Part shown: positions 7,023 through 13,014 of the stretch, piece by piece | Position numbering within the stretch: the first letter of the stretch is position 1 | Layout: each line of letters opens with the position of its first letter | Assembly: GCA_945622055.1 (NCBI GenBank) | Contig: CALZBV010000049.1 | Location: 1 to 13,014 of the forward strand | DNA from: an uncultured Clostridia bacterium | Lineage (GTDB): Bacteria > Bacillota > Clostridia > Lachnospirales > Lachnospiraceae | Direction: 5' to 3' | DNA length: 13,014 bases | Notes under the pieces: generated by a model | Databases searched by the model: none | The model's input: only the letters and a program-made list of their open reading frames with translations | What the model was told of the DNA's origin: nothing | Program-made: the position numbers and the translations under genes

Positions 7023-7045
7023 TTTGTTTAGAAATGCTAAACAAA
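7023..7045. promoter_or_regulatory. Perfect inverted repeat, candidate operator of the pot operon
   Basis: TTTGTTTAG (7023-7031) and CTAAACAAA (7037-7045) are perfect 9-bp arms around AAATG. The repeat begins 4 nt after the -10 box and covers the predicted transcription start, where a bound repressor would block initiation. The adjacent XRE-cupin regulator is the obvious candidate binder, but that is inference. It has no T-run and is not a terminator. Confidence 0.6.
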
Positions 7046-7136
7046 AAGTTTATTGTTGCTTTACAACGGATTGTTCTTTATGACTTGAATATGGTAGCTT
7101 TTGGCACATTCTTACCGGAAAGAGAGGTGTTTTAAG

Positions 7137-7676
7137 TTGAAAATCGGAGAAAAAATCAAAGAAATCAGAATCCAGAAAAATCTGACGCAGGAGGAGCTTG
7201 CGGATCGAGCAGAGCTTTCCAAGGGGTTTATTTCGCAGCTGGAGCGTGATTTGACCTCACCCTCCATTGCGACTCTGATGGATATTCTTCAATGTCTGGG
7301 GACGAATCTGGAGGAATTTTTTTCCAAAACCTCTTCAGAGCAGGTGGTATTTCGAAAGGGTGACTATTTTGAAAAGGTGGATCAGGAGCTGAAAAATAAG
7401 GTACAGTGGATTATTCCGAATTCCCAAAAGAACATGATGGAGCCGATTTTGCTGACGTTAGAGCCGGGAGGAGAAACGTATCCGGACAACCCTCATGAGG
7501 GGGAGGAATTCGGTTATGTTGTGAGCGGTGCAATTGAGGTGCGGATCGGAAACCGGAGCTATAAGGCAAAAAAAGGAGAATCCTTTTATTTTAAGGCGAA
7601 CAAACAGCACTACCTTCTGGCAGCAGGAACAATGGGGGCACAGGTGTTGTGGGTTTCCTGTCCACCGAGCTTTTGA
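7137..7676 (+). CDS. XRE-family regulator with C-terminal cupin domain (PuuR-like)
   Basis: This is a DNA-binding regulator with an HTH domain at about residues 6-60 (LTQEELADRAELSKGFISQLE at 16-36) and a cupin sensor domain at about 100-175 (LEPGG at 108-112, HEGEEFGYVVSGAIEVRIG at 120-138). The 179-residue length is typical of HTH-cupin regulators. TTG 7137 is chosen because GAGGTG (7124-7129) lies 7 nt upstream and the product then begins MKIGEKIKEIR as the family does; the open frame back to 7101 has no good RBS. It lies 63 nt before potA with no terminator between, so it is the first gene of the polyamine operon. Relatives next to pot genes control polyamine uptake or use, so it probably senses a polyamine and binds the repeat at 7023-7045. 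Whether it represses or activates is not shown. Confidence 0.88.
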   Translation: MKIGEKIKEIRIQKNLTQEELADRAELSKGFISQLERDLTSPSIATLMDILQCLGTNLEEFFSKTSSEQVVFRKGDYFEKVDQELKNKVQWIIPNSQKNMMEPILLTLEPGGETYPDNPHEGEEFGYVVSGAIEVRIGNRSYKAKKGESFYFKANKQHYLLAAGTMGAQVLWVSCPPSF

Positions 7677-7711
7677 TGAGTGGCTGCTGATTTTGCAAAG
7701 GGAAAGGAGAG

Positions 7712-7728
7712 CCGTCCGGGGCAGACGG
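7712..7728 (+). promoter_or_regulatory. Hairpin overlapping the potA ribosome binding site
   Basis: CCGTC (7712-7716) and GACGG (7724-7728) can pair across a 7-nt loop. The last two G of the right arm are the first two bases of the GGAG (7727-7730) that serves the potA ATG at 7740. The stem is short, so an effect on translation is only possible. An AAGGAG at 7704-7709 just upstream has no start codon at usable distance. Confidence 0.35.
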
Positions 7729-7739
7729 AGAAGAATTAT

Positions 7740-8819
7740 ATGGCGCAGAATAATAAACTGATTAATCTTGAAAATGTCACCAAAAAGTATGGCAGCCATG
7801 TTGTACTGGATGATTTGAATTTATATATTCGTGAAAATGAATTTTTAACACTGCTTGGACCTTCCGGCTGCGGTAAGACGACAACGCTTCGCATCATCGG
7901 TGGGTTTGAAACACCGGATACCGGACGTGTGATTTTTGACGGCCAGGATATTTCCAATGTTCCGCCGAATAAGCGCCAGCTCAATACGGTGTTTCAGAAA
8001 TACGCACTGTTTACCCATATGACGATTGCGGAGAACATCGCATTCGGGCTGAAGATTAAGAAAAAGAGCAGTCAGTACATTAAGGATAAGATTGAGTATG
8101 CATTAAAGCTTGTAAATCTGGATGGTTATGGCAATCGTATGCCGGATTCTCTTTCGGGCGGACAACAGCAGCGAATTGCAATTGCGCGGGCAATTGTAAA
8201 TGAGCCGAAGGTACTTCTTCTGGACGAGCCGCTCGGCGCTCTTGATCTTAAGCTTCGTCAGGATATGCAATATGAGCTGATTCGTTTGAAAAATGAGCTC
8301 GGAATTACCTTTGTATATGTAACGCATGACCAGGAAGAAGCACTTACAATGTCTGATACGATTGTAGTAATGAACCAGGGCTACATTCAGCAGATAGGCA
8401 CGCCTCAGGATATTTACAATGAGCCGCAGAATGCTTTTGTGGCGGATTTCATCGGTGACAGCAATATCATCGGCGGGGTGATGTTAGAGGATCATGTCGT
8501 AGAAATTCTCGGTGCTAAATTTCAGTGCGTAGATGAGGGCTTTGGCAACAATACCCCGGTCGATGTTGTGATTCGTCCGGAGGATGTTGACCTGGTTGAG
8601 CCGGAAGAAGGAACGATTCAGGGTGTTGTTACATCGCTGATTTTTAAGGGCGTCCACTACGAAATGGAGGTTGAGGCCAATGGGTTTTCCTGGCTGGTAC
8701 ATAGCACAGATCTGTCACCGGTTGGAAAGAAGGTCGGTATCAGGGTAGTTCCGTTTGATATCCAGATTATGAACAAGCCGGAATCCGAGGATGAGGAGGC
8801 AGTCGGGGTAAATGAGTAA
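7740..8819 (+). CDS. potA: Polyamine ABC transporter ATP-binding protein PotA
   Basis: PotA hydrolyses ATP to drive polyamine (spermidine/putrescine) import through PotB and PotC. The 359-residue product has Walker A GPSGCGKTT (40-48), Q-loop Gln86, signature LSGGQ (138-142), Walker B VLLLDEP (158-164) and H-loop His196 in VTHDQEE. A C-terminal TOBE-type regulatory region spans about 235-345 (VVIRPEDVDLVEPEEGTIQG), as in PotA and related importers. ATG 7740 is chosen because the product then opens in standard form and GGAG lies 9 nt upstream; the frame is open back to GTG 7680 without a good RBS. The stop overlaps the potB start by 8 nt, so the two are translationally coupled. All ATPase motifs are intact. 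Confidence 0.96.
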   Translation: MAQNNKLINLENVTKKYGSHVVLDDLNLYIRENEFLTLLGPSGCGKTTTLRIIGGFETPDTGRVIFDGQDISNVPPNKRQLNTVFQKYALFTHMTIAENIAFGLKIKKKSSQYIKDKIEYALKLVNLDGYGNRMPDSLSGGQQQRIAIARAIVNEPKVLLLDEPLGALDLKLRQDMQYELIRLKNELGITFVYVTHDQEEALTMSDTIVVMNQGYIQQIGTPQDIYNEPQNAFVADFIGDSNIIGGVMLEDHVVEILGAKFQCVDEGFGNNTPVDVVIRPEDVDLVEPEEGTIQGVVTSLIFKGVHYEMEVEANGFSWLVHSTDLSPVGKKVGIRVVPFDIQIMNKPESEDEEAVGVNE

Positions 8820-9666
8820 ATCAAATACAAAGCTTGCAAGCAGGAATAAATGGATGCAGCGTTTTATTTCCGCTCCGTATGTTGTCTGGAGCATCGGTTT
8901 TATCGTTTTGCCACTTCTGATGATTGTGTTTTACGGAATTACAACGAAGGACGGCAGGGTTACCTTTGATAACCTGAAGATGATTTTCGAACCCACGAAT
9001 TTCTCTACACTTGTGCTTTCTGTCCAGCTTTCGCTGGTCAGTACGCTGGTTTGCCTGCTCATTGCGTATCCGCTGGCGCTGGCTCTTCGGTCACTTAAGC
9101 TAAAGAGCAACGGTTTGGTTATTTTAATGTTTATGCTTCCGATGTGGATGAACTTCCTGCTTCGTACAATTGCGTGGCAGAATATTCTGGAAAAAAACGG
9201 TGTAATTAATATGCTTCTGGGCGCAGTCGGACTTCCGAAGCTTAACATCATTAATACGCCGGCGGCAATTGTTCTGGGTATGGTATATGACTTTTTGCCG
9301 TTTATGATTATTCCAATCTACAATGTGCTTGCAAAAATCAGCGATGACGTCATTCAGGCAGCGGCTGACCTTGGTGCAAACCAGTTTCAGATACTGATAA
9401 GGATTATTTTCCCGCTTTCTCTTCCGGGCGTGGTCAGCGGACTGACGATGGTATTCGTTCCGGCACTTACTACCTTTGTCATTTCCGATATTTTAGGAGG
9501 CGGAAAGATTCTTCTGATTGGTAAGGTAATTGAGCAGAAGTTCAAGCAGGGCAATGACTGGAACGGCGGCAGCGGACTTTCCCTTGTTCTGATGGTATTC
9601 ATTTTTCTCTGTATGGCAATCGTGCAGAAATATGATAAGGATTCGGAGGGTTCAGGCGTATGGTAA
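8812..9666 (+). CDS. potB: Polyamine ABC transporter permease PotB
   Basis: PotB is one of two inner-membrane permeases of the polyamine importer. The 284-residue product has a basic cytoplasmic start (1-18) and about six hydrophobic helices, including 22-41, 67-92, 101-120 and 150-172. An EAA-type coupling loop, QAAADLGANQFQ...PLSLPG (182-206), contacts the ATPase. ATG 8812 lies inside the end of potA, with GAGGAGG about 12 nt before it. The stop TAA (9664-9666) overlaps the potC ATG by 7 nt. Length and pattern fit the family, with no truncation. Confidence 0.95.
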   Translation: MSKSNTKLASRNKWMQRFISAPYVVWSIGFIVLPLLMIVFYGITTKDGRVTFDNLKMIFEPTNFSTLVLSVQLSLVSTLVCLLIAYPLALALRSLKLKSNGLVILMFMLPMWMNFLLRTIAWQNILEKNGVINMLLGAVGLPKLNIINTPAAIVLGMVYDFLPFMIIPIYNVLAKISDDVIQAAADLGANQFQILIRIIFPLSLPGVVSGLTMVFVPALTTFVISDILGGGKILLIGKVIEQKFKQGNDWNGGSGLSLVLMVFIFLCMAIVQKYDKDSEGSGVW

Positions 9667-10448
9667 AAAAGATTCTTCAGAAGGGCTATATCGGTCTTGT
9701 TCTGGTATTTTTATATGCACCGATTCTGGTGCTTGCGGTGTTGTCCTTCAATAAGTCCAAGTCCCGTGCAAAATGGGGTGGCTTTACCCTGAAATGGTAT
9801 GGCGAGATGCTGAGGAATGAAAAGATATTGTCGGCACTGTATACGACTTTACTGATTGCGTTTTTGTCAGCGCTTTTGGCAACGGTGCTCGGAACAATTG
9901 CTGCGGTTGCAATGAGCCGCATGAAGAAGCTTCCGAAAACAATCATGATGAGTATTACCAATATTCCGATGCTGAACTCTGAGATTGTAACCGGAATCTC
10001 ACTTATGATTTTGTATTATACGATTAGCTTTTCCCTTGGCTTTACGAGTGTACTGCTTGCACTCACAGCGGCTCATATGCCGTATGTTATTTTAAATGTA
10101 ATGCCAAAGCTTCGGCAGACGAGCCGCAGCACATATGAGGCAGCACTGGATTTGGGAGCATCACCGGTCAGGGCTTTTTTCCTGATTGTGCTTCCGGATA
10201 TTTTCCCGGGGGTATTGTCCGGATTTATGCTTGCATTTACACTTGCACTGGATGATTTCGTAATTACGCATTTTACGAAAAATGCAAGAATCAATACCCT
10301 GTCTACGGTAATTTACTCCGAGAGCAGACGAGGCATTGAACCGGAAATCTATGCGCTCTCAACGGTGATGTTCACCGTAGTGCTGATTCTTCTGGTTGCC
10401 ATTAACCGGGGAAAAGCAAAGGTCGCAAAGAAAAACGAGGAACGATAA
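9660..10448 (+). CDS. potC: Polyamine ABC transporter permease PotC
   Basis: PotC is the second permease half and pairs with PotB. The 262-residue product has a first helix at about 9-29, further helices through 232-252 and a basic C-terminus. Its EAA loop, YEAALDLGASPVRAF...LPDIFPG (159-184), matches the ABC-permease consensus more closely than that of PotB. It starts at ATG 9660 within the last codons of potB. The gap to potD is 47 nt, without a terminator or clear promoter. Confidence 0.95.
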   Translation: MVKKILQKGYIGLVLVFLYAPILVLAVLSFNKSKSRAKWGGFTLKWYGEMLRNEKILSALYTTLLIAFLSALLATVLGTIAAVAMSRMKKLPKTIMMSITNIPMLNSEIVTGISLMILYYTISFSLGFTSVLLALTAAHMPYVILNVMPKLRQTSRSTYEAALDLGASPVRAFFLIVLPDIFPGVLSGFMLAFTLALDDFVITHFTKNARINTLSTVIYSESRRGIEPEIYALSTVMFTVVLILLVAINRGKAKVAKKNEER

Positions 10449-10495
10449 ATATTTTGGGATAATGTACCAATTGTTTTAATGAAAAGGAGGAAAAA

Positions 10496-11548
10496 ATGAA
10501 AAAGGCATTATTTGCAGGAGCGTTACTTGGTGTATCACTGTTTTTGGCAGGATGCGGAAAGAAGTACGCAAACGGAGAGGTGGTTGTATACAACTGGGGT
10601 GAATATATCAATGAGGAAGTAATTGATATGTTCGAGAAGGAATATGACATTAAGGTTGTGTATGATGAGTTTACGGAGAATGAGGATATGTATCCGATTA
10701 TTAAGACCGGAGCGGTAAACTATGATGTTATCTGCCCGTCGGATTACATGATTAACCGTATGATTCAGGAGGATATGCTGTATGAGTTAAATCTTGACAA
10801 TATTCCGAATTACAAAAACATTGACAAGACCTATCTTCAGAGTGCAGAAGAATTTGACCCGGGCAATAAATATTCGGTACCGTACTGCTGGGGAACGCTT
10901 GGCATTCTCTACAACAGGACAATGGTAGAGGAGCCTGTTACCAGCTGGTCCGCCATTTTTGATGAGCATTACTCCGGAAATATTCTGATGATGGACAGTG
11001 TTCGTGACGGAATGGGAATTGCCCTGAAGTATCTTGGCTACTCCATGAATACGGCTGATGAAAATCAGCTGGAGGAGGCAAAGCAGCTTCTGGTTAGCCA
11101 GCGTCCTTTGGTTCAGGGATATTTTGTTGATGAAGTAAGAAATAAGATGATTGGTAATGAGGCAGCCATCGGAGTTATATATTCCGGTGAGGCAATTTAT
11201 ACGCAGCGTGAAAACAGTGATCTTGTATATGTTGTTCCGGATGAGGGCTCCAACGTCTGGATTGATTCCTGGGCAATTCCGAAGAATGCAAAGAATAAGG
11301 AAAATGCGGAAAAGTGGATTGACTTCATGTGCCGTGGCGACATTGCATTATTAAACTTTGAGGAGATTACGTACTCTACTCCGAATACAGCTGCACGTGA
11401 GATGATTAAGGATGAGGACATTAAGAACAGTACCATCGCTTTCCCGGGAAGAGATATTCTGGATCGTTGTGAGTCTTATCGTTATCTGACCACGGATGTG
11501 GAAGCAATGTATATGAAAAAATGGAATGAGATGAAGGTTTCCAACTAA
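10496..11548 (+). CDS. potD: Polyamine-binding lipoprotein PotD
   Basis: PotD captures polyamines outside the cell and hands them to PotB/PotC. The 350-residue precursor starts with a lipoprotein signal (MKKALFAGAL, then lipobox LAGC at 17-20), so Cys20 would be lipidated and anchor the protein to the membrane. Two-lobe binding-protein features follow: YNWGEYI (32-38), YDVICPSDYM (76-85), SVPYCWGTLGI (127-137), SVRDGMGIAL (168-177) and SNVWIDSWAIP (252-262). By eye, Trp34, Trp255 and Asp257 match ligand contacts in E. coli PotD, while Asp171 stands where E. coli has Glu, so specificity between putrescine and spermidine is open. The RBS AAAAGGAGG lies just upstream of ATG 10496 and is the strongest in the operon, fitting the need for excess binding protein. 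The operon ends at the terminator 11584-11626. Confidence 0.95.
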   Translation: MKKALFAGALLGVSLFLAGCGKKYANGEVVVYNWGEYINEEVIDMFEKEYDIKVVYDEFTENEDMYPIIKTGAVNYDVICPSDYMINRMIQEDMLYELNLDNIPNYKNIDKTYLQSAEEFDPGNKYSVPYCWGTLGILYNRTMVEEPVTSWSAIFDEHYSGNILMMDSVRDGMGIALKYLGYSMNTADENQLEEAKQLLVSQRPLVQGYFVDEVRNKMIGNEAAIGVIYSGEAIYTQRENSDLVYVVPDEGSNVWIDSWAIPKNAKNKENAEKWIDFMCRGDIALLNFEEITYSTPNTAAREMIKDEDIKNSTIAFPGRDILDRCESYRYLTTDVEAMYMKKWNEMKVSN

Positions 11549-11583
11549 GAACAGTATGTGCGCATAACAAAGGAAACAGATAG

Positions 11584-11626
11584 AAAAGTCCTGTAATCTA
11601 TAAAAGATAGATGACAGGACTTTTTT
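11584..11626. terminator. Long bidirectional terminator between potD and the histidine kinase
   Basis: AAAAGTCCTGT (11584-11594) pairs with ACAGGACTTTT (11614-11624). Past one A/G mismatch the stem continues as ATCTAT/ATAGAT with loop AAAAG. The + strand runs into TTTTTT (11621-11626), and the - strand into TTTTC. It ends the pot operon and can stop the convergent kinase gene. Confidence 0.93.
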
Positions 11627-11662
11627 GTGCCCTGCAATGTGTGTTTTGTAAGAAGCCGCATA

Positions 11663-13014
11663 TTATGAGACAGAGTTACTGCTTTTTGCAAGTGGAAGAG
11701 TGAGCTTTGCCTTAAAAATATCCTCATCAATTTCAATGTAGAAGCTTCCACCCTGAAGCTTTGCGAGACTTTCTGCGATGGAAAGACCAAGCCCGCTGCC
11801 TTCTCCGGAACGTGCATCGTTGTCACGGGTAAACCGTGTAAGAAGCTCTTCCGGTGATTTCGTCAGGAGCGAAGCAGAGGTGTTTTTGATTGTAAGCAGT
11901 GCAAGTCCGGTGTCTTCCGGAAGGTCTAAGGTAATAAAAACCCGTGTTCCGGAAAGCGCATATTTGCAGATGTTGGAGAACAGGTTTTCAATGATGCGAT
12001 GGGTTGCAGCACCATCTGCAAATACATTTACCGGTGTGTCCGGAAGGTTCATGACGACGGTAAGCTTCAGGCTTTCCAGTCGTTCTTCGAAATCTCCGAC
12101 AACCTGGCGAAGGAGCTCAGCGGCGTTAAAGGAAATTGGTTCTAACCGGATGGTTCCTGAGGAAACCTTGGAGGCTTCCACCAGATCATCAATCAGAGAC
12201 TTAAGGCGCCATGATTTCTGTGAAAGAACCTCAGCATATTCCACAGCGGGTCCATCCTTTGGAAGCTCATTTTTTAGTAGCTCAATGTAGTTGATGATAG
12301 AGGTGAGCGGCGTCTTGATGTCGTGCGAAACGTTAGTAATCAGCTCGGTTTTCATACGTTCACTTTTCGTTTGTTCCTCCACCGCATAGTGAAGACCGTC
12401 GCAGATATGATTGATATCCTCAGACAGCTTACGGTTAGACGGAAGCATGGAGTCTGCACTAATTCTTGCCGAAAGGTTGCCGGTTGCCATGGCAGCTGCA
12501 CCACGAATTATGTGCTGGTGGTCAATGGCGTTATGCATAAACACGGAGGTCGCATACAAAAACTCCAAAAACAGCATGAGACATCCCAAAAGTGTAGAAT
12601 GCAGAAGAACAAGAATGGACAGAATGAGCCAGACCAGTCCGATAAACAGCTGCAGAGCGGTAATCCACATCGCAGGAAGTCCATGCAGAAATTCCTTGAT
12701 ACCGTTAATCAAAGAAGAAAACAGGCGTTTCAGAGGATGCAAAATGTAACGTCCTACAAAGGAACTGCGGATAAATATTCTTGCCTTTAGTCTTCGAATC
12801 AGGGAAAAATAGAAAAATCCGAAGAGCATGAGATATACGGAAAGGCAGGCAATGAACAAAGGTACCCATTCAATGTAGCTGCGGTAGTTGTTGTAAATCG
12901 AGGTAATGGAGGCGTTTGGCTGTTCATGTAGCTCCGAAAGAAATATTGCAGGGAGCAGGATCATAAAAAAAACGCCAAGCAGGAATAACTCCGTCGGAAG
13001 CTTGTCCTGTACAC
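11663..13014 (-). CDS. Sensor histidine kinase, N-terminus outside window
   Basis: The - strand frame runs from the window edge to TAA (11663-11665). An ATG at 12964 lies inside a hydrophobic segment that already begins upstream (LFLLGVFFMILLPAIFL), so the true start is beyond 13014. Numbered from that internal ATG, there is a short extracellular stretch (about 10-32), a helix (34-56), two more hydrophobic segments (98-121, 123-143) and a HAMP-like linker (about 155-205). The HisKA domain carries the phospho-acceptor His214 in VSHDIKTPL. The ATPase domain has an N-box ENLFSNICKYA (326-336) and a G-box GEGSGLGLS (387-395). The usual DxGxG of the first glycine box is replaced by KNTSAS (360-365), seen in a Firmicutes subgroup that I recall. 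The signal sensed is unknown, and the partner response regulator is probably just outside the window. Confidence 0.9.
   Translation of the reverse strand, partial: VQDKLPTELFLLGVFFMILLPAIFLSELHEQPNASITSIYNNYRSYIEWVPLFIACLSVYLMLFGFFYFSLIRRLKARIFIRSSFVGRYILHPLKRLFSSLINGIKEFLHGLPAMWITALQLFIGLVWLILSILVLLHSTLLGCLMLFLEFLYATSVFMHNAIDHQHIIRGAAAMATGNLSARISADSMLPSNRKLSEDINHICDGLHYAVEEQTKSERMKTELITNVSHDIKTPLTSIINYIELLKNELPKDGPAVEYAEVLSQKSWRLKSLIDDLVEASKVSSGTIRLEPISFNAAELLRQVVGDFEERLESLKLTVVMNLPDTPVNVFADGAATHRIIENLFSNICKYALSGTRVFITLDLPEDTGLALLTIKNTSASLLTKSPEELLTRFTRDNDARSGEGSGLGLSIAESLAKLQGGSFYIEIDEDIFKAKLTLPLAKSSNSVS

Noticed and set aside
7091..7135. A 14-codon ORF in the leader before the XRE-cupin gene, ending 1 nt before its TTG start
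   Set aside because: No Shine-Dalgarno precedes the ATG, no run of one amino acid suggests attenuation, and the end overlaps the RBS of the regulator by chance.
7680..7739. GTG 7680 as the potA start
   Set aside because: It has no suitable RBS and would add 20 residues foreign to PotA; ATG 7740 has GGAG upstream and a standard N-terminus.
12323..12790. + strand open frames opposite the histidine kinase
   Set aside because: The - strand frame carries the full HisKA and ATPase motifs; the + strand frames have no recognisable domain.
1..13014. Mobile element, phage, CRISPR or defence system
   Set aside because: No transposase, integrase, repeat-spacer array, toxin-antitoxin pair or direct repeat pair was seen; composition is even and the genes are core functions.

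Overview
The window looks like core chromosome of a Gram-positive clostridium, most likely a member of the Lachnospiraceae. The clues are moderate GC, strong GGAGG-type ribosome binding sites, TTG starts, the gene order M16C peptidase - era - yqzL-like - recO, a Firmicutes-type TrpS, and a lipoprotein form of PotD. The genus cannot be named from this sequence alone. No mobile element, phage gene, CRISPR array, integrase or rRNA is visible.

Left part (1-4707, + strand): the C-terminal three quarters of an M16C insulinase-like (PreP/HypA type) peptidase, then era, a small yqzL-like gene that overlaps recO, recO, a 78-residue protein of unknown family, and a 42-47 residue single-helix membrane protein that is too short for ordinary ORF cut-offs. 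The spacing suggests one long housekeeping operon, with a possible internal promoter before the last gene. It ends at a symmetric hairpin (4681-4707) that can also stop trpS coming from the other side.

Middle part (4762-6881, - strand): a D-2-hydroxyacid dehydrogenase, a tRNA-Gly(CCC) with its own strong promoter, a terminator hairpin, then trpS. No convincing separate trpS promoter is visible, so trpS may depend on read-through from the tRNA promoter.

Right-centre part (6991-11626, + strand): a divergent promoter region, then a complete polyamine uptake operon: an XRE-cupin regulator, PotA (ATPase), PotB and PotC (permeases) and PotD (lipoprotein binding protein). It ends at a long bidirectional terminator. 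A perfect 9-bp-arm inverted repeat sits at the predicted transcription start and is a good operator candidate. Coupled overlaps (8 and 7 nt) join potA-potB-potC.

Right end (11663-13014, - strand): a sensor histidine kinase convergent with the pot operon and cut by the window edge at its N-terminus; its response regulator is probably outside the window.

I see no clearly new multi-gene system. The items most worth a second look are the unrecorded small membrane protein, the yqzL-recO overlap, the pot operator, the hairpin at the potA ribosome binding site, and the tRNA-Gly/terminator/trpS arrangement.
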